64,000 nt of DNA from Aeromonas allosaccharophila (GCF_000819685.1 NZ_CDBR01000105.1:1-64000), one strand, 5' to 3'. Positions 7,851 to 18,390 are shown, counted from the stretch's first letter. Notes: generated by a model not told the origin, from the letters alone. Numbers and translations: made by a program.

Positions 7851-10800
7851 ATGGCACACAACAGCTTAACGCCGCGCGTCAAAGTGCTGGCTGAACGTTT
7901 ACTGGCGCATACCAGCACCCTGTGTTCAGAACACGCAACGATTCTGAGCAGGCTGGACAGCGATATCGCGGGTATGCCCGCTGCCGTAAAACCGGCGCGC
8001 CGTTTCTATGAACTGATGCGCCAGTTACCTCTTGCCATCAGCACTGACGAGCTGATTGTTGGTAACCAAACCCGTAAACAGCACGGTGCGATCTTCCACG
8101 ATGAAAATACCATGCATCGCCCGTCTACATTCCAGTTCCTGAATCTGAATAGCGATATCGACTCCCCCGACTACAAACTGGTGGTGGAGAAGGGCGTGCT
8201 GGCCATCAAGCAGCAGCTGGAAGAGAAAACCCGCGCCCTGGGCAGCGCCGTCAGCCGCAGCGGCATGGACGAGGTGAACGGCTGCCGAGCCGCCATCTAC
8301 GCCTGCGATGCCCTGATGGCATTAGCACAAAACCTGGCCAACAGCGCCGAAACCCTGGCCGCCGCCGAAACCAACCCGTTCCGTCAGGCTGAACTGCGTG
8401 AAAGTACCGCCATTTTACATCACGTCCCGGCCCACCCTGCACGTAACTTTAAAGAGGCATGCCAAGCGTTCTATCTGTTCCAGCTGGCGCTTCAACTCGA
8501 TAACGGCAGCTACGCGGTCAACCCGGAAGGTGCCGACAAGGCGCTGCTGCCCTACTTCCAGCGCGATATCGCCAACGGTGCGCTGACCGAACAACAGGCG
8601 TACGAAATTGTCGAGAGCCTGTGGTTCAAGCTGGCAGAGCTGAGTGAAGTACGCGCCACCTGCGCCATCGACGGTTACCCGATGTTTGATGCTTTGCTCC
8701 ATGGCGCCAGCCTCGAGAACGCGCGAATTAACGAACTCTCCGACATGTTCATGAGTGCGCAGCAAAACCTCAGTGCGCTCCATTTGCCAGTGCGTCTATT
8801 TAGCGGAGTGCAGCAGGTCTCGACGCTACCGTTCGCCGCCTGTGCAGAAGATCCTGCGGTGATGGAGGGCTTAACGCCGCGTCTGCAACGCCTGCGTAAT
8901 CGCTATCTGACCGTGCGCCCCAGCGTCTCTATCTATCGCGCGCTCGCCTTTACCGAAGTCGTCAAAGCCAACCCGGGTATGCCGACCATTTTGTTGCGTG
9001 CCAAAGCCTTCCGTCACGCCTGCGAAACAGCCCCGATCCTGATCCAGGACGATGAGCTGATCGTTGGCCATCCATGTGGCAAGCCACGAGCGGGCGCATT
9101 CTCACCGGATATCGCCTGGCGCTGGGTTCACGATGAACTAGATACCATGAGCACTCGTCCGCAAGACCCTTTTGAAATCAGTGAAGCGGATAAAAAGACC
9201 ATCCGTGAAGAGATAGTTCCGTTCTGGGAAGGACGCTCGCTGGATGAGGTTTGCGAAGCACAATATCGTGAAGCCGGTATCTGGGAATTCAGCGGTGAGA
9301 CCTTCGTTAGCGATCTCTCCTATCACCAGATTAATGGTGGCGGTGATACCTGCCCTGGCTACGACGTGCTGCTGTTCACCAAAGGGATGAACGGTATCAA
9401 AGCTGATGCTCAGGCTCATCTCGACCAGCTGAGCATGGAGAACCCGGAAGATATCGACCGTATTTACTACTACAAAGCTGCGATCGAAACTTGCGACGGG
9501 GTGGTCAACTACGCTCGGCGCATCGCAGCCCATGCTCGTGATCTGGCTGCGAAAGAGCAAAATGCCTTGCGTCGCGCCGAGCTGCTGACCATTGCTGACG
9601 TGAACGAGAATGTACCGGCCAATCCGCCAAAAACCCTGCAAGAAGCATTGCAGAGTATCTGGACTGTAGAGTCGCTGTTCGAGATTGAAGAGAACCAGAC
9701 CGGACTGTCACTCGGTCGCCTTGACCAGTACTGCTACCCGATGTTCGAAGCCGATATTCGTGAGGGACGCCTGACTCACGATAGTGCGTTGGAAATGATG
9801 CAGGCGTTCATCATCAAATGTGCCGAACTGATGTGGATGTCGAGCGAGCTGGGGGCGAAATACTTCGCCGGTTATCAGCCGTTCATCAACCTGACCGTGG
9901 GTGGCCAGAAGCGCAGTGGTGGCGATGCTTGTAACGACCTGACCTACCTCATCATGGATGCCGTACGCTTTGTGAAGGTCTATCAGCCGTCACTGGGTTG
10001 CCGTATTCATAACCAGTCGCCGCAGAAATACATGGAGAAAATCGTCGACGTCGTGAAAGCGGGGATGGGTTTCCCTGCCTGCCACTTCGATGACTCCCAC
10101 ATCAAGATGATGCTGCGCAAGGGCTTTGATTTTGAAGACGCGCGCGATTACTGCCTGATGGGGTGCGTCGAGCCGCAAAAGTCGGGGCGTATCTATCAGT
10201 GGACCTCCACCGGATACACCCAATGGCCTATCGCCATCGAGTTCGTGCTCAACCGTGGCCGCATGGTGCTGTTTGACAGCTACCAGGGGCTGGATACCGG
10301 TGACTTGCGTGATTTTCGTACCTTTGAGGAGTTCGATGCGGCGGTGAAAAAGCAGATTGCACACATCGTGCGCCTCTCGGCAATCGGGACTGTGATCAGC
10401 CAGCGGGTACATCGCGATGTTGCCCCGAAACCGCTTATGTCTCTGATGGTGGAAGGTTGCATGGAGAGCGGAAAAGATGTCTCCGCTGGTGGCGCGATGC
10501 TCAACTATGGGCCTGGACTGATCTTCTCTGGCCTTGCAACCTATGTCGACTCTATGGCCGCGATCCGCAGGCTGGTGTTTGAAGACAAAAAGTACACGCT
10601 TGAGCAGGTCCGCGATGGACTGCTGGCCAATTTCGAAGGGCATGAAGCGCTGCGCCGCGACTGCTTGAATGCACCGAAATACGGTAATGATGACGACTAT
10701 GTTGACCAGTATGCGCTGGATATCACCGAGTGGACGGAGAAAGAGTGCGGCAAGTACAAGATGCTTTACTCGGTTATGAGCCACGGCACCTTGTCTATCT

Positions 10801-11240
10801 CCAATAACACGCCTATTGGTCAGTTGACCAACGCCACGCCGAACGGTCGCTTGGCATGGATGCCGCTCTCTGACGGCATCAGCCCGACCCAGGGGGCGGA
10901 TAAGCAAGGTCCTACGGCTGTCATCAAGTCTGTGAGCAAGATGAATGTGGAGACCATGAACATCGGCATGGTGCACAACTTCAAGTTCCTCAAGGGGTTG
11001 CTGGATACACAAGAGGGACGTCACGGTCTGATCACTTTGTTGCGTACTGCCTCGATTCTTGGTAACGGCCAGATGCAGTTCAGCTATGTCGACAATGAAG
11101 TGCTGAAAAAAGCGCAGCAGGACCCGGAAAAATACCGCGACCTGATAGTGCGTGTCGCAGGTTACAGCGCCTATTTTGTCGAGCTGTGTAAAGAGGTGCA
11201 GGACGAGATCATCAGCCGCACCGTGATAGAGAAGTTCTAG
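7851..11240 (+). CDS. cutC: Choline trimethylamine-lyase, long (type II) form
   Basis: 1129 residues, glycyl radical enzyme that splits choline into trimethylamine and acetaldehyde. The catalytic Cys is at about 772 in [10 protein letters not shown] with the neighbouring Glu conserved, and the radical Gly is at about 1104 in [13 protein letters not shown] near the C-terminus. Short-form CutC enzymes have about 840-850 residues; the extra N-terminal part (1 to about 335) is a second copy of the pyruvate-formate-lyase-like front half: DELIVGNQ at about 66 repeats as DELIVGHP at about 401, and [12 protein letters not shown] repeats as [12 protein letters not shown]. It lacks the Cys and Gly loops, so it is not itself catalytic; in Klebsiella GRM2 this extension is tied to encapsulation. 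It lies 21 bp after the alcohol dehydrogenase gene. Confidence 0.96.
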   Translation: MAHNSLTPRVKVLAERLLAHTSTLCSEHATILSRLDSDIAGMPAAVKPARRFYELMRQLPLAISTDELIVGNQTRKQHGAIFHDENTMHRPSTFQFLNLNSDIDSPDYKLVVEKGVLAIKQQLEEKTRALGSAVSRSGMDEVNGCRAAIYACDALMALAQNLANSAETLAAAETNPFRQAELRESTAILHHVPAHPARNFKEACQAFYLFQLALQLDNGSYAVNPEGADKALLPYFQRDIANGALTEQQAYEIVESLWFKLAELSEVRATCAIDGYPMFDALLHGASLENARINELSDMFMSAQQNLSALHLPVRLFSGVQQVSTLPFAACAEDPAVMEGLTPRLQRLRNRYLTVRPSVSIYRALAFTEVVKANPGMPTILLRAKAFRHACETAPILIQDDELIVGHPCGKPRAGAFSPDIAWRWVHDELDTMSTRPQDPFEISEADKKTIREEIVPFWEGRSLDEVCEAQYREAGIWEFSGETFVSDLSYHQINGGGDTCPGYDVLLFTKGMNGIKADAQAHLDQLSMENPEDIDRIYYYKAAIETCDGVVNYARRIAAHARDLAAKEQNALRRAELLTIADVNENVPANPPKTLQEALQSIWTVESLFEIEENQTGLSLGRLDQYCYPMFEADIREGRLTHDSALEMMQAFIIKCAELMWMSSELGAKYFAGYQPFINLTVGGQKRSGGDACNDLTYLIMDAVRFVKVYQPSLGCRIHNQSPQKYMEKIVDVVKAGMGFPACHFDDSHIKMMLRKGFDFEDARDYCLMGCVEPQKSGRIYQWTSTGYTQWPIAIEFVLNRGRMVLFDSYQGLDTGDLRDFRTFEEFDAAVKKQIAHIVRLSAIGTVISQRVHRDVAPKPLMSLMVEGCMESGKDVSAGGAMLNYGPGLIFSGLATYVDSMAAIRRLVFEDKKYTLEQVRDGLLANFEGHEALRRDCLNAPKYGNDDDYVDQYALDITEWTEKECGKYKMLYSVMSHGTLSISNNTPIGQLTNATPNGRLAWMPLSDGISPTQGADKQGPTAVIKSVSKMNVETMNIGMVHNFKFLKGLLDTQEGRHGLITLLRTASILGNGQMQFSYVDNEVLKKAQQDPEKYRDLIVRVAGYSAYFVELCKEVQDEIISRTVIEKF

Positions 11241-11352
11241 TCGATTGGTTGAGAACAATTCTCCGTATTGAAGAATAAATCAGAAGTGCTCCGTGATGGC
11301 AGGTCTCAGAAAATGAGACTGCGGCCTGCCATATCCGGAGATGGAGGCAAGC

Positions 11353-12300
11353 GTGATTACAAATACTGAATTGACCGGGCGTATATTCAATATCCAGAAA
11401 TACTCAATATATGATGGAGATGGTATTCGCACGCTAATTTTCTTCAAGGGGTGTAATCTTCGCTGTCCTTGGTGCGCTAATCCTGAGGGACTTAACAGTC
11501 AATTTCAGGTGATGTTCTCACACGACAAGTGTATTAACTGCGGTGATTGCGTTAACGTTTGCCCGGTCGGGGTTCATTACCGGGTCGAAGAGAATGGGGT
11601 CATTAAACATTTTATCGACCGAAATAAAGATTGTATCGGTTGTCGAAAATGCGAAGAGGTCTGTACGCAGAACGCACTGGATATAATGGGTAAAGATGTC
11701 ACTGTTAGCGAGCTGATGGAGATCATCATGCAAGACTATGACTTTTACATTTCTTCTGGCGGTGGTGTCACCATCGGTGGCGGTGAAATGAGTCTGCAAA
11801 CGGATTTTGCCGTCGCCTTATTTGGCGAATGCAAAAAGATGATGATTAATACGGCCATTGAAACTCAAGGCACCACTACCCTAGAAAATTATCAAAAGCT
11901 GGCCTCTGTTACTGATACTTTTTTATTCGACATCAAGCAGATCAACAGCGAACACCATAAATCGATGCTGGGTATCGGTAATGAAGGTATTCGTCGCAAT
12001 CTGGAATGGTTGGTTGATTACGGTGCCAAGGTTATTATCCGGATGCCGCTGATTCGTGGATATAATGACTCGTGGGATGCCATCACTGGCGCAATAGAAT
12101 ACGTACAAAAGCTAGCGAAGCGGGGAAATATCCTTCGCATTGACATGCTGCCATACCACCAGCTTGGGCGTAAAAAATATGAGCGTCTGGATATGCCTTA
12201 CCCGATTACTCAGGATCCGTCTTACACACCGGATGAATTAGACCGATTGGAGACGTTCTTTAAGAAATTTGATTTTGATATTCGCTTGGTCCGTCATTAA
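11353..12300 (+). CDS. cutD: Choline TMA-lyase activating enzyme (radical SAM)
   Basis: About 315 residues. The radical SAM cysteines are at about 34, 38 and 41 in KGCNLRCPWC, the CX3CX2C spacing of glycyl-radical activases. An inserted ferredoxin-like segment carries two [4Fe-4S] motifs (CINCGDCVNVCPVG and CIGCRKCEEVCTQN). GGGVTIGGGEM is the SAM-binding strand motif. It installs the glycyl radical on CutC under anaerobic conditions. GTG 11353 is preceded by GGAGG at 11343-11347; ATG 11341 would add four residues but its SD would abut the start. The 112-bp gap after cutC contains no gene. Confidence 0.95.
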   Translation: MITNTELTGRIFNIQKYSIYDGDGIRTLIFFKGCNLRCPWCANPEGLNSQFQVMFSHDKCINCGDCVNVCPVGVHYRVEENGVIKHFIDRNKDCIGCRKCEEVCTQNALDIMGKDVTVSELMEIIMQDYDFYISSGGGVTIGGGEMSLQTDFAVALFGECKKMMINTAIETQGTTTLENYQKLASVTDTFLFDIKQINSEHHKSMLGIGNEGIRRNLEWLVDYGAKVIIRMPLIRGYNDSWDAITGAIEYVQKLAKRGNILRIDMLPYHQLGRKKYERLDMPYPITQDPSYTPDELDRLETFFKKFDFDIRLVRH

Positions 12301-12312
12301 CAGGAGCCGAAA

Positions 12313-12771
12313 ATGAAAAGTTTAGGCGTAATTGAAATGCGAGGATTCGCCGCCGCCATTCAGGCCGTGGATGCGGCCTGCAAATCTGCAAGTGTCGACT
12401 TCATTGGCTATCGCAAGGTGGGGGCTGGGTTGGTGAGTGTCTGCTTTGAAGGCGAAATCAGCGCCATTCACACAGCTATCGAACGCGGACTCAGTGTCGC
12501 TGCGGCCATCGACAAGCAGGTCCGTTCACTGGTGATTGCGCGTCCGGAGAAAAGCGTTGTGGCATCGCTCAGCAACCTAAAAGGCCACCCGGTGTGCACA
12601 AAAGCAAACGCTGGCGCAGACGTGACGGTCGAAGCCGAAGCGCTTTCGGACAAATCCTCGGAAAACAGTGTCGTAACCAGTGGTGATGCTCAACCAATCG
12701 TGCAAGCAGAGTCTTCGCCGGCTCAGGTTGAAGATAAGAGTGCCGCGATAAGGAGAGGGAAGAAGGCATGA
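12313..12771 (+). CDS. cmcE: BMC-H shell protein with C-terminal extension (CmcE-like)
   Basis: 152 residues. Residues 1-90 form one BMC domain (SLGVIEMRGFAAAIQAVDAA, VGAGLVSVCFEGEISAIHTA, VIARPEKSVV). The last 60 residues are an extension rich in Ala, Ser, Glu and Asp that ends in a basic patch (IRRGKKA). It differs clearly from the three tandem shell proteins at the operon head. The tail may face the lumen or recruit a cargo or a nucleic acid; that is speculation. Its end overlaps the next gene at ATGA, suggesting coupled translation. Confidence 0.9.
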   Translation: MKSLGVIEMRGFAAAIQAVDAACKSASVDFIGYRKVGAGLVSVCFEGEISAIHTAIERGLSVAAAIDKQVRSLVIARPEKSVVASLSNLKGHPVCTKANAGADVTVEAEALSDKSSENSVVTSGDAQPIVQAESSPAQVEDKSAAIRRGKKA

Positions 12772-13388
12772 TCGACCTCCAGCTACATCAAAAAATTGCC
12801 ACCCGGCTGAGTCAGGTCACGCCAGCGATACCGGTCGGGATCTCGAACCGGCACGTGCATCTGGCCCAGCAGGATGTCGAAGCGTTATTCGGTCGGGGTT
12901 ACGCACTGACGCCGCTAAAACAGCTACGCCAGCCGGGTCAGTTTGCTGCAGAGGAGTGTGTCACTGTGGTCGGTCCCAAAGGCTCCCTGACCCGCGTTCG
13001 CGTACTCGGCCCAACTCGTCCGGCTTCGCAATTGGAAATCTCTCATGCCGATTGCTTCACCCTTGGCATCAAGGCTCCGGTTCGTGAATCTGGTCAATTG
13101 GAAAATGCGGGCAGTGCGCTGCTCATCGGTCCTGCAGGCCACGTTGAATTGCGCTCCCAGGTGATTTGCGCCTGGCGACATATCCACATGTCGCCGCAAG
13201 ATGCCCGTCAGCTGAATGTGACCAACGGCCAGAAAGTGAGCGTGCGCAACAACGGCGAGCGCCAGCTGACTTTCAATGAGGTGCTGGTGCGGGTACGTGA
13301 CGATTTCGCCTTGGAATTTCATATCGATACCGAAGAAGCTAACGCCGCTGGATTGAAAAACGGCGCGCAGGTCACGCTGATCGGTTAA
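12768..13388 (+). CDS. pduL: PduL-type phosphotransacylase
   Basis: 206 residues. Two beta-barrel domains with the family's metal-binding His clusters: SNRHVHLAQQDVEALFG near residue 25, WRHIHMSPQDA in the middle and EFHIDTEEANAAGL near the end. It converts acetyl-CoA plus phosphate to acetyl-phosphate and CoA, recycling CoA inside the microcompartment. The N-terminal stretch (IDLQLHQKIATRLSQV) is a possible encapsulation helix. ATG 12768 overlaps the preceding stop by 4 bases. Confidence 0.92.
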   Translation: MIDLQLHQKIATRLSQVTPAIPVGISNRHVHLAQQDVEALFGRGYALTPLKQLRQPGQFAAEECVTVVGPKGSLTRVRVLGPTRPASQLEISHADCFTLGIKAPVRESGQLENAGSALLIGPAGHVELRSQVICAWRHIHMSPQDARQLNVTNGQKVSVRNNGERQLTFNEVLVRVRDDFALEFHIDTEEANAAGLKNGAQVTLIG

Positions 13389-13400
13389 CGGAGAACTACC

Positions 13401-14090
13401 ATGACCGACGAACAGATTGAACGCTTGGTCGAACATATGATCCAGCGCCTGCAGCCGCCGCTGCTGGTGATGGTTACAGCCACTAAGGGTTATCGGGAGG
13501 CAATTCGAAGCCGCCTGGCTGGATGCGGGCATCGCCTGCATATTGCGCTAGAGGAAGGCATCGAGGATGCAATGCAGTGGAAACCACTGGGTGAAGCTGT
13601 GGCGACCAGCGTTTGGCAACAGGCCCTTCCGCAAACACCGTATCGTGCACTGGTGCTGCCATTTCTCGATTATCCGCTGGCGATGGACCTTCTAAACGGC
13701 ACGTTCCGCAGCCCTGTTGCCCAGCGTTTGCATGATGCCTTGTTGACTGGATTACCGGTGTTAGCGCTGCGCTATCACTGCGATCCGGCTAGCGAACTGA
13801 ACCAGCTGCTGGGGGCACAACCAAATTCAGCTTACGCAGGCCATATGCATGCAGAACTGACCCGCCTGAGTGAGATTGGTGTCACTTTGTGCAACATAAA
13901 TGAGCTGCTGGAAAAGCTGGCATCGGGTGATGATTCAGCTCCAGTGCCGGCCAGCACCACGAGCACCGTCCGGCGTTATCTCACTGTCAGCGATGTAGAG
14001 ATGAATCCGCAACTTGCCAATGTTCCCGAAGCGCAGCTGACCGATGCAGCGTTCGAGTTTTTGAAAAGTAAAAGAAAACAAAAGAACTGA
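13401..14090 (+). CDS. Microcompartment accessory protein, PduM/flavoprotein-like, function unknown
   Basis: 229 residues, not recognised with certainty. The first helix (TDEQIERLVEHMIQRLQ) resembles the encapsulation-type helix at the end of the aldehyde dehydrogenase. A Rossmann-like stretch follows (LLVMVTATKGYREAIRSRL, YRALVLPFLDYPLAMDLLNG, GLPVLALRYHCDP), then an Ala/Ser/Thr linker and a basic tail (KSKRKQKN). PduM and small flavoprotein-like genes occupy this position in other microcompartment operons. It starts 12 bp after pduL with GGAG upstream. A lumen or assembly role is inference. Confidence 0.6.
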   Translation: MTDEQIERLVEHMIQRLQPPLLVMVTATKGYREAIRSRLAGCGHRLHIALEEGIEDAMQWKPLGEAVATSVWQQALPQTPYRALVLPFLDYPLAMDLLNGTFRSPVAQRLHDALLTGLPVLALRYHCDPASELNQLLGAQPNSAYAGHMHAELTRLSEIGVTLCNINELLEKLASGDDSAPVPASTTSTVRRYLTVSDVEMNPQLANVPEAQLTDAAFEFLKSKRKQKN

Positions 14091-14126
14091 ATCTTACCTT
14101 AAATAAAAAACTTGGAGTTTTAACTT

Positions 14127-14537
14127 ATGTCTTCAAAAACAAAATGCTGGTTATGGATGCTGTTGGTTATTATTTCAGAAACATCAGCAACCTCGACCTT
14201 GAAAATGTTTGGTAGCAGTGAAGGTACGACCAAAATGTTGCTGCTCGGTCTGCTCGTGTTGTTGTATTGCACCTGTTACTACTCGTTATCTCGAGCGGTG
14301 AAGGATATCCCGGTTGGGCTTGCTTATGCTACTTGGTCCGGCACCGGTATTTTGGTTGTGTCTACCTTGGGCATGGCATTTTACGGACAGCATCCAGATA
14401 CAGCGGCCATTATCGGTATGGCAATTATTGCAAGTGGCATTGTTATAATGAACCTTTTTTCAAAAATGGGTAGCGAAGAAGACGAAAGTGCTTCAGGTGA
14501 ATCGTCTAAATCATTAAATGAAACAGCCGCAAATTAA
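14127..14537 (+). CDS. SMR-family transporter, subunit 1
   Basis: 136 residues with four membrane helices. The SMR coupling glutamate is at residue 18 in LVIISETSATSTLK, and the helix-3 signature IPVGLAYATWSGTGI is present. It carries an unusual 25-residue acidic, Ser-rich cytoplasmic tail (GSEEDESASGESSKSLNETA). Together with the next gene it forms a two-subunit SMR pair, the arrangement seen at the end of type II cut operons. Substrate is unproven; quaternary amines such as choline, or export of amine products, are the natural candidates. Confidence 0.88.
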   Translation: MSSKTKCWLWMLLVIISETSATSTLKMFGSSEGTTKMLLLGLLVLLYCTCYYSLSRAVKDIPVGLAYATWSGTGILVVSTLGMAFYGQHPDTAAIIGMAIIASGIVIMNLFSKMGSEEDESASGESSKSLNETAAN

Positions 14538-14554
14538 TATAATGGGAGTGATTT

Positions 14555-14884
14555 ATGTTTAATCTTGGATTTTTATGGTTGGCGCTTTCTATTGGGTCTG
14601 AAATCACTGGTACATCAATGATCAAAAAAACCAATGGATTTAGCAAACTGGCTCCATCGGTCCTGGTAGTCTGTGCCTACAGTCTGTGTTACTTCGCACT
14701 AACGCGCGCAATGAGTACGATTCCGGTTGGTGTCGCTTACTCGTTGTGGTGCGGGTTTGGCATTGTTGGAGTTACCATTTGCTCGATGATTTTGTATAAG
14801 CAAAAACCAGATTTTCCTGCAATCCTCGCCATGGTTCTGATTATCACCGGCGGAATAATAATGAACGTATTTTCATCGATGTAA
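14555..14884 (+). CDS. SMR-family transporter, subunit 2
   Basis: 109 residues, four helices, coupling Glu at residue 16 (LSIGSEITGTSMIK) and signature IPVGVAYSLWCGFGI. It lacks the tail of its partner, so the two are likely to insert with opposite topology as a heterodimer, as paired SMR proteins do. It lies 17 bp after subunit 1 and is the last gene of the microcompartment operon; a terminator follows directly. Confidence 0.88.
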   Translation: MFNLGFLWLALSIGSEITGTSMIKKTNGFSKLAPSVLVVCAYSLCYFALTRAMSTIPVGVAYSLWCGFGIVGVTICSMILYKQKPDFPAILAMVLIITGGIIMNVFSSM

Positions 14885-14892
14885 ATATTGTG

Positions 14893-14927
14893 AGCGCCTT
14901 CCCTATGTATTCGAAGGTGCTTTTTTA
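14893..14927 (+). terminator. Rho-independent terminator of the cut operon
   Basis: AGCGCCTTC and GAAGGTGCT pair as a 9-bp stem (one G-U) followed by a run of six T. It starts 9 bp after the second SMR gene and closes the operon. Confidence 0.85.
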
Positions 14928-14974
14928 TTTATACAGGATGCATTCTCTGCAGTCTTGATAGTTAGGAGAAGAAA

Positions 14975-15049
14975 ATGCATATAAAAAATTTCTCTGCTCC
15001 AACCCTTATCCGACTTTCTGCAGGCAGCGAAAGCTGGATGTTTAGTTAG
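14975..15049 (+). other. Possible 24-residue ORF, or 5' remnant of a lost gene
   Basis: ATG at 14975 is preceded by AGGAGAAGAAA, a convincing ribosome site, and reads MHIKNFSAPTLIRLSAGSES before ending WMFS and TAG. It lies just downstream of the cut operon terminator and upstream of IS debris, so it may be the start of a chromosomal gene cut off by transposition. I do not recognise it. The remaining sequence to 15180 shows nothing else. Confidence 0.3.
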
Positions 15050-15180
15050 TGATCTTTCCGGTGGAACATTATCATTGTGTTGATATCGATCTTGCTAAAT
15101 ATAGTCATCCATCAGGTAATAACGTATCTAAATAGTTGTTCCGAATAGTAGATCACCGGAGGAAAGTAGCTTAGTCCAGT

Positions 15181-15444
15181 TTGTGTGATCTCATTATTCG
15201 CCAAACAAAACAAGCCACATCCAAAGGACGGGCCCACTGCCTGCTACTGGCTGACGCGGGTTACATTGACAGGGCTCGGTTTGAAAAAGTGAACAACGCC
15301 GGCGGATTTTATCTGGTGCGAGGAGCTCAAAGCTTGAAAACCAAGATAATCCAAGCCTGGAACGGTGATGGAAGGGAAGTGCCAAAACTCGTGAGACTGT
15401 CACTGAAAGAGGCTAGACGGCGAAGCTGTCGTGCCGTGGCGCTG
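15181..15444 (+). pseudogene. IS4-like transposase remnant
   Basis: The reading frame LLLADAGYIDRARFEKVNNA then GGFYLVRG is the central DDE region (DAGY...) of IS4-type transposases. It has no proper start, and its 3' end is replaced at 15445 by the IS3 element. No continuation is seen on the far side of that element, so it is a truncated relic rather than a simply interrupted gene. Confidence 0.65.
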
Positions 15445-15452
15445 TGTAGTGG

Positions 15453-16614
<1,162 letters not shown>

Positions 16615-16756
16615 TGAACACCTCAGGTCATGGTGGCGACTGTACCACCTAAAATGGTGTCCGGGATGATTAGACCACTACACCCTCTCCTCTTTACAGG
16701 TCAGCATTTATGGGAAAGGTGATTACATGGGATGTATCTGCCTGTATTCCAATCCA

Positions 16757-16851
16757 AAAACGACCAAGGGGTTAGCACCATGAAGATGCTAACCCCTTGT
16801 TTTGTATGGCGCTCCCGACTGGAGTCGAACCAGTGGCCTGTCCCTTAGGAG
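16757..16851. repeat. Left attachment-site repeat with tRNA-Arg 3' fragment
   Basis: 95 bp nearly identical to 59002-59096. Positions 16807-16851 equal the last 45 bases (CCA end to anticodon loop) of the tRNA-Arg(CCU) gene at the right end. The rest is the tRNA's terminator hairpin (AAGGGGTTAGCA / TGCTAACCCCTT), whose loop is the only differing part. It marks the left junction of the 42-kb island; identity stops after CTTAGGAG. Confidence 0.92.
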
Positions 16852-16967
16852 TCCAGAAATTATTAGTTTCATATAGAATCAGTTGGTTTTATATGAAATG
16901 TTTTTTTGATTAAAAACAGTTGTTTACATAATATATCTGTACCAAGTGGTTTCATAAAGTCTCACTC

Positions 16968-17004
16968 CAATGCACTGCGCTGGAGGGGTACGGGGAGGGG
17001 TACG
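16968..17004 (+). repeat. Integrase arm-type repeat, left copy
   Basis: CTGCGCTGGAGGGGTACGG followed by GGAGGGGTAC, with the GGGGTAC motif twice. A copy with few changes lies at 58961-58997 next to the right attachment site. In a circular form the two would flank the core site, as arm sites of tyrosine integrases do. The copy here also supplies the ribosome site of the integrase. Confidence 0.6.
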
Positions 17005-17005
17005 G

Positions 17006-18331
17006 ATGGCGATAAGTAAAGACTTGGAGATCTCGTCACTCAAGCCAGTCGAAGGGGTTAAAGTGAAACGCTATGCGACTCAATCGAAGCATGGTGGTGG
17101 ACTCAAAATAGAAATCCGTGAAAGTGGCCTCAAGCGTTTTGTATATCGCTTCAAGATTGGTGGTAGTGAAGGCGAATTGTTGCTGGGGAGTTATCCTGCC
17201 CTGACTCTGGCTAAAGCCAGAGAGGAGCATGGGAAAGCGGTGCTGCTTGTGAAGCGGGGCATTGATCCCACCAAGTTTGCGGCTCAAGAAAAGGCTAAAA
17301 ATGAAACGGCCCTGACGATGGATGAGTTGCTTGGACGATGGCTCGATGCACAGCGTGTTGCTCAGGTCGTCAAACCCAAAACCCTCCAATGCCATCAGGA
17401 TCGTTGGAATCGTCATCTCAAGAAGACCCTAGGCAACATTCGCTTAATCGATCTGACTCGTGCCCACTTGGCACAAGCGTTAGAGATAACCAGGCGTGCA
17501 ACAAAAGACGAAACCCGTAAAGGGTTGGGAACGCTGAACCAGATGTTAGATTATGCAGTGGTTCACTGTCTGCTTGAGGCCAACCCTGCGAGACTGTTGC
17601 GCCCAAAAGATTTTGGTGCCAGTGCTGGCTCGCCAAGAGAGCGATGGTTGACCGTCCCCGAATTGCGCAGGTTATGGAAGGCGATAGATGAGGATCTTGG
17701 GAGTGGTGGTAGCTTGGCGGCCGGAGGGCGTGGTGTTTCTCGCCATGCAACGATTTCTATACCTGCTGCGAATGCGATTAAGTTATTAATACTGACCGGA
17801 TGTCGTAGAGGTGAAGTCGCTAATATGCGTTTTTCACAGATAAAAGATGATATATGGACTATACCTGAAACCAAAAATGGTAGAGCTCATACTGTCTTTA
17901 TTTCCCCTCAGGCGAAATCGGTCATTGAAGAGCAGGCGCAGTATGCCAATGGTGATTTAGTATTCGAATCTGATCGTCCAAAAACAGATGAAATCGAGCC
18001 AATTTTAGTTGATTCCATTACTCGGGCTCTAAGGCGATTCATCGCACGATGTTTACCTGATATGGACCCATTTACTGTCCATGATTTGCGGCGTAGTGCG
18101 GCTACTAACTGGGCTGAAAGGCTAGATGTTGAGGAAAGAGTTATTGAGCTTTGCTTGAATCACACCCCCATTAACAAACTTATTAGAACTTATCACCGTT
18201 CACGTCATACCGAGAAAACCCGACTTGTCTGGATTAATTGGGGGAGACTGGTAGCTGATGAGGTGATGCAAGATCCTGTTACTGAAGCAGCAGTTAATAA
18301 CGTTGTGAAGGTGAGCTTTAATAGAAAGTAA
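17006..18331 (+). CDS. int: Tyrosine recombinase, P4-type island integrase
   Basis: 441 residues. An N-terminal DUF4102 arm-binding region (KRYATQSKHGGGLKIEIRES, LLLGSYPALTLAKAREEH), a SAM-like core-binding domain at about 100-200 and a catalytic domain. Catalytic residues: Arg about 267 in TGCRRGEVANMR, His 359 and Arg 362 in VHDLRRSAATNW, Tyr 396 in IRTYHRSRH. ATG 17006 has GGGGAG upstream; the frame extends to 16970 through the arm repeat. It lies 155 bp from the left attachment repeat and would catalyse integration at tRNA-Arg(CCU). It appears intact, so the island may still excise. Confidence 0.93.
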   Translation: MAISKDLEISSLKPVEGVKVKRYATQSKHGGGLKIEIRESGLKRFVYRFKIGGSEGELLLGSYPALTLAKAREEHGKAVLLVKRGIDPTKFAAQEKAKNETALTMDELLGRWLDAQRVAQVVKPKTLQCHQDRWNRHLKKTLGNIRLIDLTRAHLAQALEITRRATKDETRKGLGTLNQMLDYAVVHCLLEANPARLLRPKDFGASAGSPRERWLTVPELRRLWKAIDEDLGSGGSLAAGGRGVSRHATISIPAANAIKLLILTGCRRGEVANMRFSQIKDDIWTIPETKNGRAHTVFISPQAKSVIEEQAQYANGDLVFESDRPKTDEIEPILVDSITRALRRFIARCLPDMDPFTVHDLRRSAATNWAERLDVEERVIELCLNHTPINKLIRTYHRSRHTEKTRLVWINWGRLVADEVMQDPVTEAAVNNVVKVSFNRK

Positions 18332-18356
18332 ATGTGGCTATGATGATTTTTAGTGA

Positions 18357-18390
18357 TGGACTGAATGATTTAATCATTCAGTCCATTTTT
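18357..18390 (+). terminator. Terminator of the integrase gene
   Basis: TGGACTGAATGATT pairs perfectly with AATCATTCAGTCCA and is followed by six T. It sits between the converging integrase and the 18390-19493 gene. Confidence 0.85.

Noticed and set aside
9990..11258. 422-codon frame antisense to cutC
   Set aside because: Shadow of cutC, His-rich and without family features.
16806..16851. Second tRNA-Arg gene
   Set aside because: Only the 3' 45 bases are present; identity ends in the anticodon loop, so it is an attachment-site fragment.
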